DNA of 8,802 nt, taken from assembly GCA_044359055.1 (NCBI GenBank), contig JBIKMV010000118.1, positions 1 to 8,802 of the forward strand, given 5' to 3'. This DNA comes from CAMDMI01 sp044359055 (GTDB lineage: Bacteria; Bacteroidota; Bacteroidia; Cytophagales; Flexibacteraceae). Shown here piece by piece: positions 1 through 6,899 of the stretch (positions are counted from its first letter, which is position 1; every line of letters starts with the position of its first letter). Position numbers and translations under genes: made by a program. Below the pieces are notes generated by a model, which was given only the letters and a program-made list of their open reading frames with translations, ran no database searches and was not told the origin of the DNA.

Positions 1-1730
1 TCGGGGCCCAGCTCCCTGCGCAGCATTTTCAGGGTTTGCTGATCGGTCTGTCCGGCAAGATCAATCCTGAAGCCATCCACCCCGAATTCTTCAATAAAAT
101 GACGGCACTGATCCAGAATCCAGCGCTGCACCATGGGCCGGTTTTCCGACTTGGTTTCGTTGCCATATTCACCTATCAGTTTCAGGTCTTTGTTGCGGTA
201 ATAATACTGCTGATCTATGGCTTGAAAAGGCATCATAAACCCCCTTTCGGGCATGCTGGAGCAGGTATGATTGAAAACAAAATCTACAATCACGGCAATA
301 TTCCTGGAATGAAAAGCCTGTACCAGATCTCGGAACTGTTCTCTTTGGGCACCGGGCTCTGATTTGCGTTCACGGTATCGGCTTTCAATGGTGAAAGAAT
401 GGCTGGTCATGTAGCCCCAGTTGTAATCACGCTCAGAAATCCCCTGTTCTTTCATGTAGGCGTCGTTTTTGAAGGCAGCTTTCCACTCATCATCAGGATA
501 ATGTACAAACTCCTGCATGGGCATCAGGTGAACCGTATTGATACCAAGGTCCAGCAAATGGTCGAATCCGATTTTTTGGCCCTTGCTGTTTTTCAGGCCG
601 GGAATGGTCATCGCCGGGATGGTACCCTTCAGGTTGGCCGGGACAGGAAGCTGATTGGTAAAGTCTTCTATATGAACTTCATAAGAAATCAAATCTTTGA
701 GAGCCGGCCTTCCTTTGGCGAGGGGGGAAGCAGGTTTGGTTTTTTTCCATACCCTGCTTTTGCCATAAGATTCTTCCACCACACGGGCATAAGGGTCGCT
801 TATGTGGAAAGGATGGGTTTCGAAGAAATTGTTCCCCGGATCGGGATGACCATGCACCGTAAAATCGTACCAAACCCCGTGCAGATCGCCGGGCAATGAT
901 GCTTCCCAAACGGCATCCTTGTCTTTTTCGAGCTCCTTTATTTCGTAAGGAATGGTATCGTTTTGGTTTCGGTAGAGATACAGAATCACCTTCAGGGCTC
1001 TGGGGGCAAAAAGCCTGAATGTAGTGGATTGGCCGTTTTCTGAAACATTGGCGCCCAACTCTTTATCGCTATACAAATCCCGCATCCAGCCATCAAAGGA
1101 ACAATGGGCCTTCAATCCAAGCGAAGGAATTTCCAGATAATATACCCGCCTGATATCCAGCTCCCGGCCAGGGGTGATGAGGGTTTTGCTGCTGTCGTTT
1201 GGCAGCACCGAGGCAATCGGAATGACGCTGCCATTGGCATCCGTAAGGCGGTAAAGATTTTTATCCAGGGGCCGCGAAACCCCGTGGCCGCCCACCCAGG
1301 CCCATATGGTTTTGCTGCGCTGCAATTCGGCTCTGATAAAAGGTGCTCTGAATCCTTTCATAAAAATAAAATTGCCTCCTTCTGCATTGGGTGCATTGGC
1401 CGGCGGTTCGTGCCAGCGGCCGATATCTGTCCTGAATTTGAAAGGGCAAGAAACAGGAAGAACCGCATATTTTCCATTGAAAATTTTGAGGCTCCAGATT
1501 TTGCCTTCCTGCTTTTTCAGTTGCCAGCGGGCATCGTCCATGTTCTGATCCCAGCCGCGGAAAGCGCCGGTCACCACCACCCGCTGAGGATTTACATGGA
1601 ACAAGCTTTCATCGAAAAGAAATGTAACACTGTCGTTTCGGAGGGCATATCCTTTCTGATAATCAGCATTTTGAGCAAATACAGAAATTGTAAGCAGGAT
1701 AAAGCAAAGACTAAGAGAAATAGATTTCAT
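1..1730 (-). CDS. Secreted GH13 alpha-glucan hydrolase, type I pullulanase-like (partial, C-terminus beyond the window)
   Basis: Predicted to hydrolyse alpha-glucan (pullulan/starch-type) linkages outside the cytoplasm. The frame is open from ATG at 1730-1728 to the window edge, giving 576 codons. Residues 1-20 form a Sec signal peptide with probable cleavage at SVFA/QNA. A first beta-sandwich of the CBM48/E-set type follows (about 25-110, with GAFRGWD near 55). After a linker comes a second CBM48-like module (about 240-320, with FRLFAPRA). The GH13 barrel starts near 345. YNWGY at 436-440 is typical of type I pullulanases, VDFVFNHT near 482 is GH13 region I, and DGFRIDLAG near 553-561 is region II with nucleophile Asp557. 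The catalytic Glu and region IV lie outside the window. It starts 255 bp after the upstream barrel gene, with no clear promoter or Shine-Dalgarno. Another GH13 activity such as alpha-amylase or neopullulanase cannot be excluded, but the YNWGY block favours pullulanase. Symbol withheld because substrate is inferred. Confidence 0.88.
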   Translation of the reverse strand, partial: MKSISLSLCFILLTISVFAQNADYQKGYALRNDSVTFLFDESLFHVNPQRVVVTGAFRGWDQNMDDARWQLKKQEGKIWSLKIFNGKYAVLPVSCPFKFRTDIGRWHEPPANAPNAEGGNFIFMKGFRAPFIRAELQRSKTIWAWVGGHGVSRPLDKNLYRLTDANGSVIPIASVLPNDSSKTLITPGRELDIRRVYYLEIPSLGLKAHCSFDGWMRDLYSDKELGANVSENGQSTTFRLFAPRALKVILYLYRNQNDTIPYEIKELEKDKDAVWEASLPGDLHGVWYDFTVHGHPDPGNNFFETHPFHISDPYARVVEESYGKSRVWKKTKPASPLAKGRPALKDLISYEVHIEDFTNQLPVPANLKGTIPAMTIPGLKNSKGQKIGFDHLLDLGINTVHLMPMQEFVHYPDDEWKAAFKNDAYMKEQGISERDYNWGYMTSHSFTIESRYRERKSEPGAQREQFRDLVQAFHSRNIAVIVDFVFNHTCSSMPERGFMMPFQAIDQQYYYRNKDLKLIGEYGNETKSENRPMVQRWILDQCRHFIEEFGVDGFRIDLAGQTDQQTLKMLRRELGP

Positions 1731-1985
1731 TAAAAAAATTTTAGTGGGAATGGTAAAAAAGAAAATGGCAGTTTCGGTTGACCAGGTTTTTCGTAGGGCT
1801 CATTCAACACTTTTTTAAAAATAACTTTACTAAGGACTTGGCCGACGGAATCGTGATCAGAGGGACGATATGTAAACCCGGAGGGCCTGGTAGTCAACCG
1901 GAATTCTTCCCTTAAATTGGAAATCACCTGAAGCACTTTTTCCCCTCACCGTACTCATTTCGCATCCGCAAAAGACCAAAAAAAA
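1731..1985. other. Intergenic region between the barrel gene and the GH13 gene
   Basis: This 255 bp stretch is AT-rich near the GH13 start. It holds no convincing gene, TAnnTTTG promoter or hairpin terminator. A GTG-initiated minus-strand frame of 68 codons (1936-1730) crosses it but resembles no family I know, and I treat it as chance. The only structure seen is a long-range inverted repeat, listed separately. A run of eight T directly after the barrel stop codon (minus strand) has no stable stem before it. Confidence 0.5.
1775..1900. repeat. Imperfect inverted repeat, 12-bp arms about 100 bp apart
   Basis: CGGTTGACCAGG at 1775-1786 is matched by CCTGGTAGTCAACCG at 1886-1900. The reverse complement of the second arm equals the first arm plus a 3-nt insertion (TAC). 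Eight bases pair without a break (CGGTTGAC/GTCAACCG), then four more after the bulge. The arms flank AT-rich DNA upstream of the GH13 start. The role is unknown, and chance remains possible. Confidence 0.35.
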
Positions 1986-3071
1986 TCATGGGCTCACCAG
2001 GTTGATGCTGATGGCACCATAAAGCGGATTGCCAAAATTGCCCCGGTACAGAAAATCCCCTCTGCCGCTGTTGCGGTCTTCTGAAATGCCGAATTTGAAA
2101 TTATACCGGTACCCTACCTGGGCCGAAAGCCAGATGAAACCCATGAGCTTTTGTTCAAAAATAATTCTGGGTTTTATTTCAGACCTTCTCACTTCCAGAA
2201 AACGACCCGAACCTGCTTCGAAATCTTCCTGACCTCTGAAAAGGCGGTAGCTGTTTCCTTCAATTTCATAACCCAGCAGCAGCAGCGAAGCCGCAGAAAA
2301 ATTGTATCGCACATGGGCTCTTGCCGGTGCAAGGATTTCCAGCCCCCAGCGGTCGTTGAATGTCTTATTGTACAGAAGAAGGGGCACATACAATCTTTCG
2401 CCGCCCCGCCAGGTTTGGGTAGCCCCAAAGGCAAGCATGGTATTGTCGTTGCGCTTCCAGCCGTACAGGACAGCGAATGTCCAGGTTGGCATAGGAAAAG
2501 CATCCCCGAAGGTATTCCAGCCAAAATTACCATTGAAGTCGGCCATAGCCGAGCCGATGATAAAGCGTTTGTCGTCGAGAGGCTTGAAGGCAGTAGCATT
2601 GATTCCCATGGTGCGCAGGCCGCGGGAAAGCGCAGATTTGAGCTGCCGCTCGCTGTTGTTGTTGATTTCCTCCCCTTCTTTAAACTGCATATAAGATTCA
2701 TAATATCCGGCACCGAGGTTGAGGATAAACTTGTTGTTTGAAATCACCGGCGCATTGGCAGCCCATCTGGCCCCGCCTAAAAAAGTAACACTCTGATTCC
2801 TGTCCGGGAGGCGGTTTTTGTCTTTAAATTCCTGTTCTGTCGGGAAAGAAACCTTGAATGGCAACTGGGCTTCATAGCCAAGCGATATGAGCTTGGTAGG
2901 CGACAAAAACCGCACTTTCTGGGTGCAGTACTTCACCGATTCTTCGGTACTTCCATAGGCACTGTAATCTTCTTCTTCAGCCGCAGAAGTGGAATCCGGC
3001 CTCTGTCCGAAGGCCTGAAATGAAATAAAAACCAGGAAAAAAGGGAGTAGAATTGTTTTTAAATTTCTCAT
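1986..3071 (-). CDS. DUF6268-like outer-membrane beta-barrel protein
   Basis: A 361-residue protein of unknown function, probably an outer-membrane barrel. Residues 1-23 are a Sec signal peptide (MRNLKTILLPFF..., cleavage near QAFG/Q). A short acidic, Ser-rich stretch follows (DSTSAAEEEDYSAYGST). The rest is alternating polar/aromatic beta-strands with Gly and Tyr turns, including LNLGAGYYESYMQF, FAVLYGWKRND, LYVPLLLYNKTFNDRWGLEI and LGYEIEGNSYRLF. The order of these blocks (a strand with a regular 'LG.GY' pattern, a FKPLDDK turn, 'LPLL.Y...NDRW', then 'EIEGNSYRL') resembles the Bacteroidota DUF6268 family as I remember it. I chose ATG at 3071 rather than the in-frame TTG at 3104, because the TTG lies inside the -7 promoter element and would put 11 extra residues before the signal peptide. 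There is no Shine-Dalgarno. The gene is divergent from the antiporter gene. Ligand or transported substrate cannot be deduced. Confidence 0.8.
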   Translation of the reverse strand: MRNLKTILLPFFLVFISFQAFGQRPDSTSAAEEEDYSAYGSTEESVKYCTQKVRFLSPTKLISLGYEAQLPFKVSFPTEQEFKDKNRLPDRNQSVTFLGGARWAANAPVISNNKFILNLGAGYYESYMQFKEGEEINNNSERQLKSALSRGLRTMGINATAFKPLDDKRFIIGSAMADFNGNFGWNTFGDAFPMPTWTFAVLYGWKRNDNTMLAFGATQTWRGGERLYVPLLLYNKTFNDRWGLEILAPARAHVRYNFSAASLLLLGYEIEGNSYRLFRGQEDFEAGSGRFLEVRRSEIKPRIIFEQKLMGFIWLSAQVGYRYNFKFGISEDRNSGRGDFLYRGNFGNPLYGAISINLVSP

Positions 3072-3101
3072 TTTCAGAATTTTAATCAAAAAAAAGGAAG
3101 G

Positions 3102-3133
3102 CAAATGTAGAGCAGGGAAAGGATGCTTCCCAA
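3102..3133 (-). promoter_or_regulatory. Bacteroidota-type promoter of the barrel gene (TTG-N21-TAnnTTTG)
   Basis: Read on the minus strand, TACATTTG (3109-3102) matches the phylum's -7 consensus TAnnTTTG exactly. TTG (3133-3131) lies 21 bp upstream as a -33 element. Transcription would start a few bases downstream, near 3095, leaving a leader of roughly 25 nt before ATG at 3071. This placement rules out the upstream TTG codon at 3104 as the translation start. Confidence 0.6.
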
Positions 3134-3195
3134 TTTTTTATTTGAAGAAAGATTCAAGCCTTCTTCTCATCCTGTGAAATTGCATTTTTTAAAAA

Positions 3196-3215
3196 CAAAT
3201 TTGCCCGTACTTTCA
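3196..3215 (+). promoter_or_regulatory. Weak candidate promoter elements for the antiporter gene
   Basis: Two imperfect -7 candidates occur upstream of the antiporter. CAAATTTG (3196-3203) differs from TAnnTTTG only at its first base. TACTTTCA (3208-3215) matches the TA and two of the four TTTG bases. A TTG at 3180-3182 lies 25 bp before the second, longer than usual, and no TTG is well spaced for the first. Position is reasonable, about 55-75 bp before the ATG, but the assignment is tentative. Confidence 0.25.
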
Positions 3216-3222
3216 CCTCGCT

Positions 3223-3242
3223 TTAAAGGCTCCTTAAAGGCT
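3223..3242 (+). repeat. Tandem direct repeat TTAAAGGCT, 11-bp period, in the antiporter leader
   Basis: TTAAAGGCT occurs at 3223-3231 and again at 3234-3242, a period of 11 bp or about one helical turn. The first copy sits in the palindrome CTTTAAAG (3221-3228). The pair lies 28 bp before the antiporter start codon. It could be a small operator or leader element, but two 9-mers are weak evidence. Confidence 0.4.
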
Positions 3243-3270
3243 TCAAATTGTTCATCCTAAACCCCTGCCT

Positions 3271-4803
3271 ATGCACACCCATACCACCGAATTGCCCGCT
3301 TCGGGCCCTTCCCTGAAAAAGGGGGTTTTGTTTTATCTGGCGATGGTAGCCCTGTTTTCTTTCGGCCTCTACCAACTGATGAGGAGCGGCCAAAAACTCG
3401 AAAACCACAGCTGGACACAGATAACGCAGGCCTCAGAAACCAAAACACAACCTCTGGGCTTCAGCCCGGTAACTCCTGTATCGCCGGCCATGATGGATGA
3501 AGTGCTCCATCAGTTTTTGTCCAATCTCACCCATCCCCTCAGCATTGCACTACTTCAGATTATCATCATCATTTCCATTTCCAGGATTTTCTCCTACCTC
3601 ATGCGCCTGCTGGGGCAGCCCACGGTAATCGGGGAAATCATAGCAGGAATTTTCCTCGGTCCTTCTGTATTCGGGTCTGCCATGCCCCTCATCTGGTCTT
3701 CGGTTTTTCCTATCGCCAGCCTGCCCAACCTGCACTCTATCAGCACCATAGGCCTCAGTCTGTTCATGTTCATCATCGGCCTGGAACTGGACATTTCCCT
3801 GCTGAACAAAAGAATTCAGACCGCCCTCTTTGTGAGTCATGCCAGTATTCTGGTTCCCTTTCTTATGGGTGTTTTTCTCGCCTATGGCTTGTATTCCGAT
3901 TTCGCACCCGGTGGAATTTCCTTTGTCACCTTCGGATTGTTTATGGGGGTGAGCATGAGCATTACCGCCTTTCCTGTTCTGGCCCGTATCATTCAGGAGA
4001 GAGGCCTCAGCCGTACACCACTCGGAGTAATGGCCATTACCTGTGCGGCCACAGATGATATTTCAGCATGGTGTATTCTGGCGGTGGTCATTGCCATTGC
4101 CAAAGCCGGAAATGTGGGTTCTGCCATTTTTACGCTTCTTCTTGCAGTAGGCTATGTACTCATCATGTTTAAGGTAATCAAACCTTTCATGAAAAATCTG
4201 AGTGAAAAGTTTGTATTCCGGGGGCAAATTACCCGGCCTTATGTGGCCATGTCCATTCTCATTCTTCTGGTTTCTGCTTATGTGGCAGAGGTGATTGGCA
4301 TTCATGCATTGTTTGGTGCCTTTCTGGCGGGAGTGACCATCCCCCACGATCCGAAAATCAAGGAAGCACTGCGACAGAAAATAGAAGATGTGAGCCTGCT
4401 TTTGTTTCTCCCTGTCTTTTTTGCCTTCACCGGTCTGCGGACCCAAATCGGACTCTTGGTATCAGATGGCCTTTGGAGCGTTTGCCTTTTGGTTTTGCTG
4501 GTGGCGGTGGCAGGAAAAGTTTTTGGTACAGTGGTGGCATCGAAACTGATGAATCAAACCTGGAAAAATTCTTTTTCGCTCGGTGTGCTGATGAATACCC
4601 GTGGGCTGATGGAACTGGTGGTTCTGAATATCGGCTATGATCTGGGCATCATTTCGCCGGAAATGTTTGTGGTGCTTGTATTGATGGCCATTGCCACCAC
4701 CCTGATGACGGGTCCTTTGCTGAACCTTCTGGACATTATCTGGCCCGAAAAGCATAACCCTGAAACCGTACCCATCCTGAACCAGGAAGCAGAACCCGAC
4801 TGA
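3271..4803 (+). CDS. CPA2 family cation:proton antiporter with an extra N-terminal membrane segment
   Basis: A 510-residue inner-membrane antiporter exchanging Na+ or K+ for H+, for pH and ion homeostasis. The CPA2 core begins near residue 90. GEIIAGIFLGPS at 121-132 and GLELD at 170-174 are signature blocks. ATDDISAW (D262 and D263) holds the paired membrane Asp residues of the ion-binding site. NTRGLMELVVLN includes Arg444, the conserved basic residue of the late core helix. I see no RCK/TrkA-N or Usp domain after the core, so the protein is the short form and ends soon after the last helix. Residues 18-37 form an additional transmembrane helix, followed by a roughly 50-residue polar, Thr/Pro-rich loop (38-85) before the core. 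Met74 or Met75 would be an alternative start giving a core-only protein. I prefer ATG 3271 because the helix looks genuine. No Shine-Dalgarno is visible. The ion specificity is not predictable here. Confidence 0.92.
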   Translation: MHTHTTELPASGPSLKKGVLFYLAMVALFSFGLYQLMRSGQKLENHSWTQITQASETKTQPLGFSPVTPVSPAMMDEVLHQFLSNLTHPLSIALLQIIIIISISRIFSYLMRLLGQPTVIGEIIAGIFLGPSVFGSAMPLIWSSVFPIASLPNLHSISTIGLSLFMFIIGLELDISLLNKRIQTALFVSHASILVPFLMGVFLAYGLYSDFAPGGISFVTFGLFMGVSMSITAFPVLARIIQERGLSRTPLGVMAITCAATDDISAWCILAVVIAIAKAGNVGSAIFTLLLAVGYVLIMFKVIKPFMKNLSEKFVFRGQITRPYVAMSILILLVSAYVAEVIGIHALFGAFLAGVTIPHDPKIKEALRQKIEDVSLLLFLPVFFAFTGLRTQIGLLVSDGLWSVCLLVLLVAVAGKVFGTVVASKLMNQTWKNSFSLGVLMNTRGLMELVVLNIGYDLGIISPEMFVVLVLMAIATTLMTGPLLNLLDIIWPEKHNPETVPILNQEAEPD

Positions 4804-4807
4804 GACA

Positions 4808-6187
4808 TCAGCCCCGGGCTTTCAGAAACAGGTGCATAATGAGCTCTTCCAGTTTTTTTACCGGAATGATGCGGGATTTACCCTTGCTGCTGGCGAGCTT
4901 GGCCATCTGTGAACCGGCGATGTAAATGTGCTGAAATCCCAGCCGCTCGGCTTCAGTAATGCGGTGCTCCAGACGGTTTACCGGCCGGACCTCTCCCCCA
5001 AGACCTACCTCACCGATAAAGCAGACATCCGATCCCACGGGCTTATTTTCCAAAGAAGAAATCAGGGATACACAGACTGCAAGGTCAAGAGCAGGGTCTT
5101 CCACCTTCAGCCCGCCGGCTATGTTGAGGAACACATCCTGATTGCCAAGTCTGAAGCCACCCCTTTTTTCCAGCACAGCCAGTAACATGGACAAGCGCCG
5201 GCCATCAAAACCGGTACCCGAACGCTGTGGCGTAGAATACCCACTCTGTGTGACAAGCGACTGAACTTCAATCATGAGAGGGCGGTTACCTTCCAGCAAA
5301 GAAGCAATGGCCACGCCGCTGAGGGCTTCCTCCCTGTGGCTGAGCAGAATCTCCGAGGGATTGGAAACAGGCTTCAGTCCGTGGGCTTCCATTTCATAGA
5401 TGCCAAGTTCCGAACCCGAGCCAAACCTGTTTTTTATGGTCCGCAGAATCCTGAAATTCATATGCCTTTCGCCCTCGAAAAGCAGAACTGTGTCCACCAT
5501 ATGTTCGAGTAGTTTGGGCCCTGCAATGCTACCGTCTTTGGTAATGTGGCCGATGACAAAGGTGCTCACGCCGGCTTCTTTGGCAAAGCGCAGCAAAGAG
5601 CCGGCACATTCCCTGATTTGCGAAACAGAACCCGGTGATCCCTCGAGTTTGGAAGAATAAAGTGTCTGAATGGAATCGATAATCAGCAAATCGGGCTGGA
5701 TGTCGAGTACATAAGAAAAAATCTGATCCAGGTCGGTTTCGCTGAGCACAAAACATTCGGCATTGGTAATACCGATGCGGTCGGCCCGCATTTTGATCTG
5801 CTGATGGCTCTCTTCTCCGCTCACATACAGCACCTTACGACCTTCAAAACTGAGGGCCTCCTGCAGCATTAGAGTAGATTTGCCGATACCGGGTTCGCCG
5901 CCTATCAACACAAAGGATGCCGGCACAATACCACCGCCCAGAACCCGGGAAAGCTCAGTGTCCCGGGTGGGCAGTCGGTCCTGCTGCTCAAAATTGATTT
6001 CGCTGATTTTTCTGAGTTTCTGACCCGGTGAAACCGAGCGGGCGGGCGACCATCCCGGCGATGCCGCCTTCTGAACCGGCTCTTCGGCAAAGGTATTCCA
6101 CTCGCCGCAGGATGGACATTTTCCCTGCCACTTCGGCGATTCATGTCCGCAGTTGCGGCAGAAAAAAACCAGCTTGGTCTTGGCCAT
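4808..6187 (-). CDS. radA: DNA repair protein RadA (Sms)
   Basis: A 459-residue RecA-like ATPase and DnaB-type helicase that drives branch migration in homologous recombination and repair, in the cytoplasm. The full domain set is present: an N-terminal zinc finger with C10-x2-C13-x10-C24-x2-C27, Walker A GEPGIGKST at 97-105 (Lys103), Walker B LLIID at 167-171, and the RadA-specific KNRFG motif at 252-256. A C-terminal Lon-protease-like domain follows (about 280-459, with SGYSTPQRSG, FLNIAGGLKVEDPA and FIGEVGLGGEVRPV). The length is normal for the family. ATG at 6187 is directly preceded by an AT-only run (ATTATTTATTTATTATT) without a Shine-Dalgarno or clear promoter. The gene converges on the antiporter gene with 4 bp between stop codons, and follows the PtuB-like gene by 67 bp in the same direction. 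Confidence 0.98.
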   Translation of the reverse strand: MAKTKLVFFCRNCGHESPKWQGKCPSCGEWNTFAEEPVQKAASPGWSPARSVSPGQKLRKISEINFEQQDRLPTRDTELSRVLGGGIVPASFVLIGGEPGIGKSTLMLQEALSFEGRKVLYVSGEESHQQIKMRADRIGITNAECFVLSETDLDQIFSYVLDIQPDLLIIDSIQTLYSSKLEGSPGSVSQIRECAGSLLRFAKEAGVSTFVIGHITKDGSIAGPKLLEHMVDTVLLFEGERHMNFRILRTIKNRFGSGSELGIYEMEAHGLKPVSNPSEILLSHREEALSGVAIASLLEGNRPLMIEVQSLVTQSGYSTPQRSGTGFDGRRLSMLLAVLEKRGGFRLGNQDVFLNIAGGLKVEDPALDLAVCVSLISSLENKPVGSDVCFIGEVGLGGEVRPVNRLEHRITEAERLGFQHIYIAGSQMAKLASSKGKSRIIPVKKLEELIMHLFLKARG

Positions 6188-6254
6188 AATAATAAATAAA
6201 TAATCAGGGTTTTGGGATCGACGAAATTGGAGTAATAAATTTAGATTTAATTAT

Positions 6255-6899
6255 TTAAAGACTCTTGTTCAGTCGGTAAATGACTATACCACAATATGGC
6301 TTGTACCGGCCATCCTCTTTCTCCGTCCTGTATTTAATTAAATTTTTTATAAAGATTTTTGTTCTTGAACCGGATTTATGATTTAATACTTTACTTACAG
6401 AATCCCAAATAGCTCTTCTGTCATTTACCAATCTTTTGGCATTTAAGTTGAGGACTCGAATGTCTTCATCGAATAAAGAGACCCCTAATATCTGGCCATC
6501 AGCCAAATATCTGACTAACCTATCCATATTGTGGTCAGGATTTGAGGGATTGAAGTGTAAATCCTTCTGAATTGGCCCAAGTTTATCAAATTTGGATTTG
6601 GCAGAATCACAATGGATTTGTTCAATGGAATTACCTTTACAAACAGCCAGTAGGTTTTTGTAATCCAAACTTTTTTCTGGATATTTACTCTGAGAATGCC
6701 AATGTTCTATTTTCACCTTTAATGGATTGTCCGCAAGCCCTACCATACAATATGCGCACAGATATCCCTGCTCTTTCAATAAGGAAGACCTTATCGCCTG
6801 CTTTATCAAACTGAAACCCGGCCCGTCAAACTTTGCATCAGGGCGAGTCTTGTATTCAAGCAACTCTTTAGGTGGTTTTCCCTTGACTATATTAATCAT
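6255..6899 (-). CDS. ptuB: TIGR02646/PtuB-like HNH endonuclease
   Basis: A 214-residue cytoplasmic HNH-type nuclease, probably the effector of a Septu-like anti-phage module. The core lies at residues 40-103. C48-A-Y-C51 begins a zinc site completed by C87 and probably C97. KIEHWHSQS carries His66 and His68, and DYKNLLAVCKGN carries Asn82, in the order CxYC...IEHxxPxS...NLLxxCKG typical of TIGR02646 and PtuB proteins. The usual Pro of that block is His68. The C-terminal 110 residues are mixed helix and strand without a recognised motif (FDEDIRVLNLNA, YCGIVIYRLNK). The start ATG overlaps the end of the ATPase gene by 8 nt (ATGATTAA), so translation is probably coupled. The coding DNA is AT-rich compared with radA. 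PtuB is known to act together with PtuA; the target here (DNA or RNA) is unknown. The symbol reflects family resemblance. Confidence 0.8.
   Translation of the reverse strand: MINIVKGKPPKELLEYKTRPDAKFDGPGFSLIKQAIRSSLLKEQGYLCAYCMVGLADNPLKVKIEHWHSQSKYPEKSLDYKNLLAVCKGNSIEQIHCDSAKSKFDKLGPIQKDLHFNPSNPDHNMDRLVRYLADGQILGVSLFDEDIRVLNLNAKRLVNDRRAIWDSVSKVLNHKSGSRTKIFIKNLIKYRTEKEDGRYKPYCGIVIYRLNKSL
6892..6899 (-). promoter_or_regulatory. ATGATTAA start/stop overlap coupling the ptuA-like and ptuB-like genes
   Basis: The ATPase ends ...AAT GAT TAA while the nuclease begins ATG ATT AA in another frame, so the two reading frames share 8 nt. Such overlaps commonly give translational coupling and fixed stoichiometry. 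No Shine-Dalgarno precedes the second ATG. This fits one transcript encoding both parts of a complex. Confidence 0.6.

Noticed and set aside
399..1733. Long plus-strand frames (399-899 and 1104-1733).
   Set aside because: They lie antisense to the GH13 frame, which shows continuous domain motifs from 1730 to 1. Their translations look random.
1730..1936. A 68-codon minus-strand frame starting at GTG and ending in TAATG overlap with the GH13 start.
   Set aside because: It has no recognisable family, a rare start codon and a Lys/Pro/Phe-rich tail from AT-rich DNA. The overlap with the GH13 ATG is probably chance.
1978..1988. T-run directly after the barrel gene stop as an intrinsic terminator.
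   Set aside because: No stable GC-rich hairpin precedes it in the last codons.
2151..2741. A 196-codon plus-strand frame and a 174-codon minus-strand frame over the barrel gene.
   Set aside because: Both are alternative frames of the outer-membrane barrel gene, whose signal peptide and beta-strand pattern make its frame the real one.
4811..4821. AGCCCCGGGCT as a terminator stem between the antiporter and radA.
   Set aside because: The palindrome has no adequate loop, is not followed by a T-run, and encodes the RadA C-terminus.
6234..6257. AT-rich imperfect palindrome after the HNH gene (AATAAATTTAGATTTAATTATT) as terminator or insertion-site mark.
   Set aside because: The arms have three mismatches in ten and contain only A/T pairs, as expected by chance in such sequence.
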